Origin: Priapulus caudatus
Taxonomy: Eukaryota; Priapulida; Priapulimorpha; Priapulimorphida; Priapulidae
Assembly: GCF_000485595.1 (NCBI RefSeq)
Contig: NW_014579189.1
Coordinates: 1 to 31,931 of the forward strand
DNA length: 31,931 bases
Direction: 5' to 3'
The notes below the pieces were generated by a model. That model searched no databases. It worked only from the letters and a program-made list of their open reading frames with translations, and was not told where the DNA came from. A program made the position numbers and the translations under genes. Shown here piece after piece: positions 1 through 10,893 of this stretch; the first letter of the stretch is position 1; every line of letters begins with the position of its first letter.

Positions 1-127
1 AAAACCAATGTGTCTAAGCCCGGCGCACACGTGGCGATTTCTCGGCGATTTTGTTGCTGGCAACAGAATCGCCGGTACTGTCGATAAAAATCGCCACGTG
101 TGCGCCGGGCTTAGACACATTGGTTTT
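1..127. repeat. Perfect inverted repeat with nested hairpin
   Basis: Bases 1-40 are the exact reverse complement of bases 88-127 (40 of 40). Between them is a second hairpin, 43-57 against 60-74, matching 14 of 15 with a 2-base loop. The left arm starts at the window edge, so the element may extend further left. This is the structure of a foldback or MITE-type terminal repeat. I do not recognise the family and no target duplication can be seen. Confidence 0.9.
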
Positions 128-385
128 TTGGAAAATGGTCCAAGAGATCTGGTATTTCTCAATTAAGCACGGCAAATTATTCGGGGTCTGAGAAGCCGCG
201 TATTTACAACAAATACGGATCTGTTTAGATACCGTCTTTCTTGGACCGCACATTTTGCCTCGTGTGAACGCTAAATACCGGGGGCCCGTTGTCAGAAACA
301 TCGTAAAGTTACTGCTAATGTTGATGCTACGATAACACTTACGACTAATGTTAATGCTACGAGAGTAGCGTTGACAGAAACACAT
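128..385. other. Unassigned spacer between two palindromes
   Basis: A minus-strand open frame spans 14-409, but it runs through the palindrome and matches no family I know. Around 310-365 there is an imperfect duplication of a segment containing ctaatgtt-atgctacga. I see no gene here. Confidence 0.4.
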
Positions 386-761
386 CTGGGGGCTCAGCTT
401 CCCTGCCATTTCAAACAGTTGCTATCCCTGTGAGAAATGGTCTCTCGTCTGTTTAAAGAATACCACCTGTTGGCAGCAGGAGTAAGATAATATAGGATCA
501 TAATATTATATCCTATATTATATCATACACACTATATATATTATCCTATATATATATACACATATATATACACTGATATATACACACACATATATACACA
601 CTATATATTATATACACACATATACTATATTATCCTATATTATATAATATCCTATATTATCTTACTCCTGCCGCCAACAGGTGGCATTCTTTAAACAGAC
701 AAGAGACCATTTCTCACAGGGATAGCAACTGTTTGAAACCGCAGGGAAGCTGAGCCCCCAG
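386..761. mobile_element. Foldback (MITE-like) element with 111-bp arms
   Basis: Arms 386-496 and 651-761 are near-perfect reverse complements. Outer ends read ctgggggctcagc and gctgagcccccag; inner ends read caggagtaagataatatagg and its complement. The 150-bp loop is almost entirely TA and CA dinucleotides. There is no coding capacity. I found no clear target duplication (flanks cacat and catag share only part). Confidence 0.8.
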
Positions 762-1397
762 CATAGTAAAACGCTATGAATCATGTGTGACGTTCAAAGC
801 TATATCTCCATAAAAAGGTATGGGAACAAAGTAAAGTTTGAGTGTGAGGTGGATGTCCAATGCTAATTTAGATGCAATTTTTATCGAGTTGCACGTAATA
901 TATCATCGATAAAATTAGGCAAGCAAATGTTGAATTTCTCGTGTTTTGGAGTGTCATACTTCTCCTATATTATCTTACTCCTGATTTCATGTCACAAGGC
1001 TGCTGATTGGATGCGAATCGATCACAAAATTCAAATTCATACACATTTATTGTACATCACAGTAATTTATGCATATTATTTAGGCTAACCAGTAACCACA
1101 TATAAATAATAATTGATGAAAAACGATGTGGTCATAAATTTATTCTGCACAACAAGACAAAGTCTCACACGGTTAACGCGAGACGCGAGAGTCATGGCAA
1201 GCGTGCAAGCATTTAAAAGGAGAACAAATATGCCATACGCCATTTGTAAATGTATTGTTTTGGTTTACGAACGGTAGATAATTAATGTTTTCGACGTGTT
1301 TAAAAAAAAAACACATTTTACTCATTATTATAAAATATAATATCAGTATAATTGTAATTCGTAGTGTAAATTTGTTATTTTCATTTTAATATTAAAG
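762..1397. other. AT-rich spacer without a gene
   Basis: No gene-like frame is seen. At 964-983 there is another copy of the 20-base inner end of the foldback element at 386-761, without its partner arm, so the tract may be an older fragment of that family. Confidence 0.5.
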
Positions 1398-1915
1398 TTA
1401 CGAGAGGATTTGGGCTCTCGTAATGTTAAGAGGATATTTTCAAGGATTTTTAGCTATGTCTGTGCGTCCGTCCGTCCGTCAACAGTTGGGCACAAATCTA
1501 AACGGCTTGACGTACGGTCACGATATTCGGGACGTGGAGGGGTAATTCGAAAACGAGTTGTGATGTTGAAGCTGGGGGTCAAAGGTCAAAGGTCAAGAAG
1601 TGTAAAAGAAGGGGGTACATTCCCTCCTTAAGGGAATAGGGAGGAAATGCAGAATTGTGGCACAAATCTAAACGGCTCGACCTAGGCTCGTGATAGTCGG
1701 TGTATAACATCATGGTAGGAAAAGCCATCACTGTGCCGAAATTGGAGGTCACAGGTCAAAGGTCAATGGGGCACAGGGCAGATTTTAGACATTTTCTGAA
1801 GACATGGTCTGACGGAGCAATTGAAAAACTTTTTTGTTTCAGCGGTGACCTAGCATTTTTATGGCTTTATTAAAAGGACCATGAAATGTACTTTCTGCTG
1901 ACATGCAAAGAGTAA
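1398..1915 (+). repeat. Hairpin-headed dispersed repeat, copy A
   Basis: It begins with a 9-bp hairpin (1398-1406 against 1415-1423), then a short CGTC microsatellite. Two related subunits follow, each starting with gcacaaatctaaacggc (near 1489 and 1660, about 171 bp apart). Each subunit carries clustered AGGTCA half-sites (1576-1595 and 1746-1765). The same sequence recurs at 20064-20775. No coding capacity is seen. From general memory, many invertebrate genomes carry hairpin plus GTCC-microsatellite repeats of this sort; I cannot name the family. Confidence 0.75.
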
Positions 1916-2077
1916 GTGTCTGATAACCTTTTGACCCTCAAGAGGAGGGTTAAACATGGATTTGTTTATGGCCTACTGTTAGAAAGAATTTGACTACCGG
2001 GTTTGCTAGTAGAATCTATACATGCCTGGATGTATGAGGCTACAATGTCACAGTGAAATTTCAAAAGCTAAATTTGA

Positions 2078-2081
2078 ATTG
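2078..2081. repeat. Target site duplication, left copy (ATTG)
   Basis: ATTG lies just outside the left LTR and is repeated at 11541-11544 just outside the right LTR. A 4-bp duplication fits Ty3/gypsy integration and fixes the LTR boundaries. Confidence 0.65.
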
Positions 2082-2449
2082 GATCGGAAGTTTGAAGGGT
2101 CGTGCGGAAACGCACTCGCAGATGAAGACAGTACAGAGGAAGTACGGATAACGCAAGGTTTATTCTCACTCACTGGCGGCGTGTACAACACACCACCAGC
2201 CCTTTCACCGTTACAACTCTCCTCGCGGAGCTGACGGTGCCAACTCCCCCGAGTTAGCGATACTAACTTTTCTTTAGTTAGTGATACTAAAGTCTCTCGA
2301 GCTAGCAAGACTAACTTCCCTGTGGCCGCACGTCCAGCCTTTTTATATCCTGCCTTCTCGCACGCGCGAACATACCGGACGTAAATTCCTCGACAGGGTC
2401 GTCGAGATCACGTAATGATTGATGGAAGAGCTAGACATATCTGCCAACA
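2082..2449 (-). repeat. 3' LTR of the Ty3/gypsy element
   Basis: About 95% identical to 11169-11540. On the minus strand it starts TGTTGGCAG just after a polypurine tract. It contains a TATA-like ATATAAAAA (around 2340-2348) and an AATAAA signal at 2159-2164. The other end reads CCGATC next to the target duplication, so the usual terminal CA is absent. Confidence 0.9.
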
Positions 2450-2460
2450 CCCCACCCCAC
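2450..2460 (-). other. Polypurine tract for plus-strand priming
   Basis: On the minus strand GTGGGGTGGGG directly precedes the TGTTGG start of the 3' LTR, the position required for the second-strand primer of an LTR retrotransposon. Confidence 0.75.
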
Positions 2461-3008
2461 TATAAGACATCAAACTCTCCTGAGTCGGGTATCCCCCGGA
2501 AGTATGGAAACGGCAGACCCAAACCTAGTCTCCCACAACTTTTCTGCTTCGACAACATGTCCATACAATGCTTCCCACAAAAGATTATACACCCGAGACA
2601 TATCCCCTATATGACCAAAATATTCTTTACTTTAAACCGGTGGCTAATCCACCAGCCCACTATAGAAAGCTTACAAGAGCAGCTATTGGGGATCCATAAC
2701 GGCTAGGCTCCCCACTAACTAGGCTGCTCCCCGCTGAACGTCGGAGCATTCCGCCCGGCCGCGGAGCCACCCGGGAAGAGTCTCGAAGCAGCACCGTCAC
2801 TTCCCCGCGCACAGCACGGGGACGCTCTGCTGCTTCGCTCCATCCCTCGTCGTTGTTGTCGCGGCCGGAGGGCTCCGTCGTCGTCCTGCTCTTGCTCCGG
2901 AAGTCTCTGCGTCGTTACTTGGGATTTCTGTCCAGGTTGCCACTGTGGAGGTTTTCTTTGCCGATGTCGTTTGCGCAGAGACCCTCTCTTCAGTGCTTCC
3001 TGCCTTTA
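2461..3008 (-). other. Element 3' region between extra frame and polypurine tract
   Basis: No convincing sense frame is seen. It lies inside the retrotransposon and is probably 3' untranslated sequence. The open frames on the plus strand here are antisense. Confidence 0.5.
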
Positions 3009-4261
3009 CTACTGCGCGCCTCGTTCTGCTTGCTCGGCGCCGTTTCGCAATCTCCTTCTCCCTTCTTCCCCTGTCGCCGTTGACAGTTGCACTCCGTAAG
3101 AGGTGATTTCGAGTGCCCGGACCTCGGCTTTCCGCAAGTCCGCATCAGACATTTCGATCACCATGTCGACGTCCGGACAAATTATCGGCCGACAGAAGCG
3201 TCCATCTACTACCAATCACCACTTGCTGGCGACAACGATCAGTGGCCGCTGGCAGTAGTCCAGGACGAGCAGCTTCGGTCCAGCTGCGTGATACCCCGCG
3301 TCTCCTCCGGTATATCCTGTCCGTCTGCCCATTCCGGCCGGCCAGTAATGCGGGCTGGCCTGCTTGAAATCCTTAGTCTTCTTATGTATCAGGGGCAGGT
3401 GCCACCCCATCTGGGTAGGCATCGCCATCAGACAGCTGTAGTCGCGCGACTGCACTGGACAGTGATATGACATCCCCCGTGGAACATGCAGTTCCTCGTG
3501 GTGTGCCTCGGGGTGTCGGGTGGGTGCCCGGCAGGCCACGCACCACGCCCAACCTACTAAAGGTAGGTCGTACAGAGGCAGAGGTGCGCCGACGAAGATC
3601 GTCCGCCCCGGTCCGTGTCCGTCTGCCAACTCCATCTGGGTCGGGGTCTGCCGTCCGGTATCAACGTCGTCCCACCTTGCTGTGCCTGTTGCTCCCCCTC
3701 TCGGTCTGCATTTTGGCAGCGTGGCTCTTTCTGCGTGGCGTATCCCCGCTGTCGGCGGGTGCTGGATCGATCGGCGGCGTTGCCAGTGTCGCTCATCCAT
3801 CCCTCAGCATGCAGGGCAAGCCCTGCGACCACAGATCCGTCCACTTGTGCCAACTGCTGTCGGAGGAGTTTATCTAATCCAGCCTCCACCCTTTCCGGCC
3901 ACTGCTCTGCGTCGGACATGTCTGCCACTTCCTTCAGCGTGCATGTGCGTTGCTCTTGGCAGCGGAGGGCGGCCTCCTCAGCCTCGCGTTACTGTTTGAG
4001 GTAAAGGGCGATCGCTTCCTTGTCCAGCCATTCCTTCTCCCCCGTAGCAGCGAGTTCCGCGTTGCGGTCATCTCGTTCTCGCTTTGCGCTGATCTCGCGC
4101 TCCGTAGCTTCCTGTTCCACTCGCAAGAGCGTCGCCTGCAAGATGCCGGCAATGATCTCCTCAATCTGGCGATCTTCCTCGTTGGTAGCTGTTTCATCTC
4201 GCGTCTCCTCCATCCCAGCGCTATCAAGCCCACACGCTCCTTCCAAGGCGTAACTTTTCAT
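3009..4261 (-). pseudogene. Extra 3' frame of the retrotransposon, broken
   Basis: A third protein-coding region lies downstream of pol in the same direction. It opens with an ATG at 4261 and a 90-residue Glu/Arg/Lys-rich, coiled-coil-like segment ending at 3989. It continues in other frames at 3928-3557, 3800-3216 and 3215-3009. The 3800-3216 section contains a CVAC pair with nearby histidines. It also has a segment with exact C2H2 spacing in which the second Cys and first His positions are both Gln, i.e. a decayed zinc finger. Conserved-looking composition across several frames suggests one protein of roughly 400 residues split by frameshifts. I do not recognise it; it shows no obvious envelope features such as a signal peptide or fusion-type hydrophobic segment. 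Function unknown. Confidence 0.5.
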
Positions 4262-5074
4262 GCGTTCATTATGCTATCGCCTGTCGTGATATTAACCTTA
4301 CTCGCACGAAAGACGCACCCTACCCTAAGGGTTTTTTTCCTTTGCTTTGGTTTTTCTCTCAACTCCTGCCACATGCACCTATATCTAACACAATCCCCCA
4401 ATGCGAGCACCGAGGTGTGAGCATTCCTCGAAGGTGTGAGTCCTCACTGTGATCTCCCGCTGCAAGACAGCCCTCCATTCCTCTTGTATTCGTGCGCGTA
4501 CAACTGATGGTTACCTCGCAGGATGGCCCATGCATTGACCCCTCTACGCTGATATGGAGTTGATTCTCTCTTGGTTCAGCTGTCGCGCGCACCGTGGCAT
4601 GTAGGTGCAGTGGTGTGTTCGTTCAGAATAACCGCTCTTCCGATTCTTATCATTTTCCTCCCCATTATTGGAGAGTGATCATGCTTGTGGAAAGCTCCGC
4701 GTCGCGGCGGCACGCTCCGCGTCTCGTGCTATGCTGCTCCTCTCAGATGGATAGTCGTGCTCGCGGAAACGTTCGTCCGTGACGCTTACCTGCTACGTTT
4801 ACCGGCATCCAGTCTTGCTATCCATCTCAGCAAACGCTTCACAACTCTGCTGTATTTGGCTTTTCGTCCCCCTCTCTCTTGGGTGGATAATTTCTATTCG
4901 GCGCCCTCTGGTAGCGCGGCTTCCTTTTCACCCTGTGAAAACCAGCACGAATAACCTCGTCAAGCTCCCGTCTTCTCCCGTCCTGTAGTCCCTGACTTAG
5001 ACGCGCTAGCTCCGTACGCAGTGCGTTTTCTCTGCCGTGCTAGCTAGCTACTCGCTTCATTACGTCCGTAACGA
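4262..5074 (-). other. Spacer between pol and the extra 3' frame
   Basis: Lies inside the retrotransposon. No sense-strand frame of note is seen. A short minus frame at 4592-4359 resembles nothing I know. It may hold leader or splice sequence for the downstream frame. Confidence 0.4.
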
Positions 5075-7638
5075 TTAGCATCCATAGTATTTCGGCGGTC
5101 GCACAATCCGTTGACGCCGCGTAACTTGATCCACTATTCGTGCCCATCCTGTCCGTTTGTACTCACGAGCCATTTTTCCTACTTCCCTCTGCTGCTGTTT
5201 CAGAGTCCTCACCTCCGGTTCCTTCTTCGCGCGGGAATAAAGCCGGCAAACGATCCGGGGTGTCTGTCGTACCTTGGGCGGAAACGGAGCTACCCGTATT
5301 GTCCGTATATCAGTCTTTGACAGTCTCACCTCGGTGTTGTTCATCTTCGTTTGCACTCTTCCTCCCCTACGCACGTCGTTTCCGGATCATTCCTTCTCTC
5401 CCAAGGTATGCCACCCTTCTGCGTTTTGGTTCCAACCACGTTACTGTCTTCGGAGGTTTCCGCTCTTACGTGATCAGCTTCACTCACTTCAGGGTCACCT
5501 TCCCCTTTCCTATTATCCCAGGGTTTGAGCACAGCCTCCCCCTCGTATGGTTTCAGATCACTAACACTCACGACCTTGGTTGTGCCCTCCGCCGTCTGCT
5601 GTATCCAACGGAACATATTTTGGTCTTTCACCACGTGGAATGGTCCGGTCCAGGGACGTCCTAACTTCACATCGTTTGGATAGTAGAAGTACCATATCCA
5701 TGTGCCTTCCCTCATTCCGAGCGGTTTCACTCTGCTGTCGTACCCTTTTTTCTGTCTCTCCGCTGCCTTCCCCAGGCATTCTCGAGCACGCTCGTGAGCT
5801 TCCTCAGCTGCGCGTCGCACCCAGTCTACATACTCGTTAGGACAGTCTGGTACGTCTTCATTCCTCGGAACAGGACACATCAGGTCAATCGGCATGCCAA
5901 CTTCTCTGCCAAACATCATCAAGTACGGGCTCACTCCGGTGCTTTCTTGCACACTACCCCTATACGCTGCCATTAGAAATGGGAGATGGTCATTCCAATC
6001 GCGTCGATGTTCACCTACGACCTTGCTCAGCATATCCTGTAGGGTATGATTAAATCGCTCCACCAATCCATCGGACTGTGGATGATACGGTGTCGTCCGT
6101 GTCTTCTCAATGCCCATCAATTCACAAATTCCAGCGAACAGCTGAGATTCAAAATTTTGCCCTTGGGAATTCGGCCCTCCGAACCTGGCAAAGAACTGTG
6201 TCACCAGACAGTCTGCGGTTGTCTGTGCCGTTTGATTCGGCAATGCGTATGCCTCAGTCCATTTAGTAAAGTAGTCGCACAGCACTGGTATATATTGGTT
6301 CCCTCCAGCCGTCATCGGGAGTGGTCCCAGAAAATCAATGGCCACTCTCTCCATCGAGGTTCCAACAGCTTGCTGCTGCAGGCTGACTTGTCGCTTCCTT
6401 CTATCCTTTCGTCGGGTGCAGGTGTCACACTTCCGACACCATCTCCGGACGTCTCCGCGCATTCCTAGCCACATGAACCTCTGCCGAATGCGTCCCAACA
6501 TTTTGAGACTTCCCAGATGTCCAGACATCCGTGCCCCATGTTGCAATTTCAATATTTCTGTTCTCATTTCTCGCGGTGCCACTAGCTGGGCTACCAGTCT
6601 TTCCTTGTGGTGACTCGCGGCCCACACATGGTGTAGCAGTCCTCGTCTGATTTCTAATCTATCCCAGATATGCCAGAACAACTTGGCTTCCCACGCGAGT
6701 GCGGCGGCTTCCGCGTATGCGGGTCGCTCTGGCCTTGCATTCTTCCACTCTATTCTTTTCCGTATGGTCGGACCTTTCATCTGCCACTCACGAACTTGTT
6801 TGTCCTTCCATACCATACTATCTCCGGTCTCAGCCGTCTCGGACTCATCATCTTCTCCACTCTCCGGACCGTTCCGTAGCCGGTTGCGTCGGATGCTTCC
6901 GGTGGTGGTATCGCTGCACTCTGGGCAGCTGCCTCGTTTACACTTACGGCACACCGGCTGTCTTGAGAGGCCGTCAGCATTCCCATGTAGGCGTCCAGCA
7001 CGGTGCTCAATTTTCATATCAAACATCCCCAAAAACGCAATCCACCGTGCCACCATGCCTTCCGGCTCTCTAAAATTCAGCAGCCACGTTAAAGAGGCAT
7101 GATCAGTCTGTATTACGAAGGGTCGCCCTTGCAGGTAGTGACGGAACTGTTTCACGGCTTGTACGACTGCCAGCAGCTCACGGTTGGTGGTGCAGTATTT
7201 CTGTTGCGTCAGGGAGAGAGTTTTGCTTGAGTAGGCGATCACCCGCTTTTTTTCTCGCTGGCATTGAGACAACACAGCCCCCATGCCGGTTGCGCTGGCA
7301 TCAGTATCTACAGTGAACCCACCCTCTGCTTGAGAGTACGCTAGGACGGGCGCCTCCGTCAGTCGAGTTATCAGTTCATGGAAGGCGTGCTCACACGCGT
7401 CTGTCCACTGGTAGGTGTGATCTGTCTGCGTCAGCTCCGTCAATGGTCCTACTATAGCTGCGAATCCCTCTATGAATCTCCGATAGTAGTTAGCGAAACC
7501 CAAGAAGCTTCGAACGTCGGCGACGCTCGTCGGCCTCGCCCACTTCCGGACTGCCTCAATCTTGCGTGGATCACAACTCACCCCTTCTGGTGATACGATA
7601 TGTCCCAGAAACGCTGCACTCTTTCGAAAAAGGTGCAT
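5075..7638 (-). pseudogene. pol: Retrotransposon RNase H and integrase (pol 3' part)
   Basis: The main frame (7638-5341, 765 codons) begins in the RT connection region. RNase H follows with its acidic residues in place (FTVDTDAS, TNRELLA, QTDHASLTWLL, GNADGLSR). The integrase HHCC zinc domain is visible (HGARMSGH and CRKCDTC). The first catalytic Asp (AIDFLGPLP) and the Glu (HPQSDGLVERF) are present. The second catalytic Asp is missing: the sequence reads GGPNSQGQNFES (around 6175), consistent with a short in-frame deletion. A GPF-type module (WTGPFHVV) follows. After a frame change near 5360, the tail continues to 5075 and ends RPPKYYGC, a typical gypsy pol C-terminus. A frameshift near 7633 separates it from RT. 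No chromodomain is seen. Confidence 0.9.
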
Positions 7639-8195
7639 TTACTCGCCTTCAATTTCAGACCGGCTTCCCGGAGTCGTTTGAACACATGTCGGAGGTTACT
7701 TAGCGCTCCATCGAAGGTAGACCCGAAAACAATCACGTCGTCCAGGTACACCAAGCACTCTGTCCACTGCAGTCCTCGGAGTACTAGTTCCATCAATCTC
7801 TCGAAGGTTGCCGGTGAATTGCAAAGCCCCATTGGCATTACAGTGAACTCATACAGCCCGCGTTTCACTGAGAAAGCAGTCTTGGTGGCGTCTTCTCGAT
7901 TCATCTCCACTTGCCAGTAGCCACTAGCTAAGTCCAGCGCAGAGAACCAGGTTGCCCCCGCCAGAAAGTCAAGGGTGTCATCGATGCGATAGTCTATGCA
8001 AAATCTGGCCCCGCCATCCTTCTTCATTACGAGCACTACCGGTGGAGCCCAGGGACTCGAGCTTGGCTGGACCACTCTTGCATCCAACATCCGGTCCAGC
8101 TCCGCGTCCAGGGCTTTCTGTCTACCCAACGGGCATCTCCGTGGAGCCTGTTTCCTGGGGGTAGTTATCCCCCATGTCGATCTTGTGACGAACAA
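7578..8195 (-). pseudogene. pol: Retrotransposon reverse transcriptase
   Basis: A 205-codon frame carries the RT palm: the first catalytic Asp in SALDLASGYW and the YLDD box in CLVYLDDVIVFG. Finger-region strands are recognisable at the start (PPVVLVMKKDGG, RFCIDYR). Between RFCIDYR and IDDTLDFL, roughly 15 residues normally present in gypsy RTs are absent, with no frame change, so this is an in-frame deletion. The frame is out of phase with the protease region upstream (shift near 8165) and with RNase H downstream (shift near 7633). The enzyme is almost certainly inactive in this copy. Confidence 0.9.
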
Positions 8196-9240
8196 CGTCC
8201 AACCTCCCCAGTTCAGTGTGGGAACGGGCGAACATACTCCTGTACTCCCGCAATACGTCTGCTACCCTCGCCTTCTCTTTTTCCGTAGCTGCTTTGTCAA
8301 TCCTCTCGATTAACCCCTGCAGCTGCGCAGGGAGCTCCGGTCGGAGTTCTTCATCGGAAGTTTCTGCCTGGGCCCCGCACGACGTCCCAACCAGGGCGAC
8401 CTCCTCCAACCGCGCTAGTTTGGTTCTGGCGAAGATGATCACGTCCTCTGGCTTTACATTGACTATGGATAGTGGCACACGAGCCCCGTCCGTATCCATC
8501 AGACAACGAGCCATCACCGTTCCTCCCTTAGCCCCTTTCTCTCTGAACCTCTTGGTGGGCTCGGCGATAGCTAACCGCGCAGCTCTCCATCGCGTCCCTC
8601 GTACACTTCCGTGCACGATCACTTCATGTCCCGCCGGGATTCGGATTGTGTCGGCCGCCCATAACACCCGCGGCTCCGTGGGTCTACCTCCGTGCAGCGC
8701 ATGAGTCACCCCGTTGACAGTAAGGTATCCACGCCCCACGTCAAGCTTACAGTTTCTCTCCCCCAAGAAGTCCATGCCGAGAACTCCCCCTTGTTCTCCC
8801 ATTTCCACTACTAAGAAATCATGGTTGAAGGTCTGACCTCCCAAGGCGAATCGTAGTTGACACTCGCCGTGTGTCGGCAATACCCGGTGTTGCACGTCCA
8901 TCACACACGCTTTGGTAGGCTTTAGCGTTATCTCAGCCTTTGAGATTTCCGCAAAAGCAGCGTCATCCATCACCGTCGTTTCCGCTCTAGTGTCAACTAG
9001 AAAATCTACTAGCTGGCCCTCCACCAGTAGCGTTAACTTCCATGATGGTCGATTCCGCACCATCCGTAGGAATGCTCTCCGCTGCCCTTGTTTTCGTCGC
9101 CGTTTCTTTCTCCAGGCTGAGGCTGTCGGCACTGACCCCGTCTGCACTAGTTTTCCACGCGCTGCTGCGCTGCGGCTTCCTCCGAACCCTCTATTGCCCG
9201 AAGGGGTTATGAGCTTCCCATCTGTGGTACCGATCCGCAA
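8122..9240 (-). pseudogene. pol: Retrotransposon protease region
   Basis: The aspartic protease is recognised from FLVDTRAETTVMDD and, about 80 residues later, GVLGMDFLG, the second conserved strand. The catalytic motif should read Asp-Thr/Ser-Gly-Ala; here the Gly is Arg (AGA, one G-to-A step from GGA), which should abolish activity. The region continues through a linker towards RT and ends after a frameshift near 8165. It overlaps the end of the gag frame in a different frame, which could be a natural gag-pol frameshift site or decay. Confidence 0.85.
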
Positions 9241-10893
9241 TACCCGGTTACCGCTCTTCCGGCGTGATACCGTCCGTCATAGACGTGTCCATTCGGGCCG
9301 TTCCGCTGACATTGCCAACAGTCCTGAGTGAAGTGACCCTCCTCTCCGCATCGAAAGCACGCAGTCGATCGTATCTGGTCTACATGTCCTCTGCCACTCG
9401 TTCTCCGTCCTCCACGGCGGCTTCCGTTCTGATCTTTCTTCTTCTCTCCGGATGCTAAGAACTTCCGCATCAGTCTCGTTAACTCACGGATATCTGTCTC
9501 TACTTCCACGGGTCGTCCAGCCTCCGCGATGGTCTCCACTTTGTTGATCGCATCGATGTCGTGGGCCACTCCTTCGAACTTAACTGGCGCCCCTAACGGC
9601 TTCCTGGGCGTCACCCTACTTCTGATTTCTACGTCAAAATCTTCCGCACACGCAGCAACGTCTCCTGCCGTCCTTCACCTCAGCCCCAGAATATAAATTC
9701 TGTGCGCATCGGACGGCAACTCTTCCTTAAGTCGGGGCACCAGCCACTCACTAATTTTGCTCGTGGCATGGTCAATCTCGCCAATTTCTTCAGCTGTCTC
9801 ACGTATTCCGGCCAATCCTCCTTCGGTTGCTTTCTCCGGCTTGCCAGGGCTGCCTGGTTCCGGATCCGGTGCTGTTCCGTTCCATACCGATCTTCTAACT
9901 TTCCCCTAAGTTTTGCCTCATTCTGCCGGCTCGTGGACTCAGACAGTATACCAGCGGCCGGTCTGCCCAATGCTGCAGCGAGCTGATCTGCCCATGCATC
10001 CCTATCCCACTGATGGTACCGTCCGGCCACGTCAAACCGATTTAGAAACTCATCCAACGGCTCTCCGGGTGTTCCCGCAAACGTTCCGACTTGTATCAGA
10101 CATCCTGGTGGACGTAAAGTCACAACCGTACCTTCCCATTGCCTCGTTAAGGTAGGTGGCCTCCTACTCCCCCTCTCTCGTTCATGGCGGTGGCGTCGCC
10201 GGCAGGGTCCGCTCTCCGACCTCCTACTCCTACTTCGACTATGGCTCAACTGTCTAGAACGCCGTCTCGTCCTTCTCCAGATCGTTCTGCCACCACTCCC
10301 TGAATCTGAACTCGACGAGTCACTTCTTCATCGCTCCGTGCCTCTCAACTCTCTTTCCCTCTGGCGCCGACGTCGGTGACCGCGGCTTCTTCCGGAAAAG
10401 TCACTATCGCTATCTCTAGCTGACCTACTACTTGCATGGTGACTTCCTGTCTCCATTGCTTTCTCTTCCGCAGCCGACTTCACCATTCTAATCTGCTGTG
10501 CGGGATTCGACTTATTCCACTCCGTCATGAGTTTCAACATTTCTATCTTTCGCAGCTGTCTCCCGTGGCCTGCTCCGGACGGCACCGCACCTTCTGCAAC
10601 GGGCTCCTCCATAAGAGTATAGCTTCGCTCACGTTGGTGGGACACCCTGCCACTGACCTCTTCCTTAACGCTGTCAATAACATGCTCCGCGGCTCTCCCC
10701 GCGTCTCCGCGGGCTCCTCCGCACGGCTCGGTCCTTGACTAAAATTGCCTTGATTTACCACCCGCTCCGGTAACTCATTCTCTCCCTCTGACTCACCACT
10801 CGTGGGGGGTCCTTCACTCTGGCTCTCACATTGCAACGGACTGCCGATCTGTCCATTCGTTGGACTTTCTTCCCTGGTTTCTGCGATTACCAC
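9207..10893 (-). pseudogene. gag: Retrotransposon gag
   Basis: gag is spread over several minus frames. The N-terminal acidic part (10893-10650) shifts frame into an Arg/Ser-rich stretch (10645-10328). A TGA at 10328-10330 interrupts that stretch, and the same frame then continues with SR dipeptides. The retrotransposon gag core follows (GEPLDEFLNRFD, about 10050; DWPEYVRQLKKL, about 9800). A frame change near 9762 and another in-frame TGA near 9680 come next. The final part (9614-9207) holds one CCHC zinc knuckle, CFRCGEEGHFTQDC, for RNA packaging. The Arg/Ser-rich N-terminal half is unusual. Start codon uncertain. Confidence 0.85.

Noticed and set aside
14-409. 131-codon minus-strand open frame
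   Set aside because: It crosses the left palindrome and the start of the foldback element and resembles no protein family.
2853-4782. Several plus-strand open frames of 70-160 codons
   Set aside because: They are antisense to the retrotransposon's 3' frame, which is GC-rich and so leaves long antisense frames.
5140-9458. Plus-strand frames of 80-174 codons across pol and gag
   Set aside because: Antisense to recognisable RT, RNase H, integrase and protease frames.
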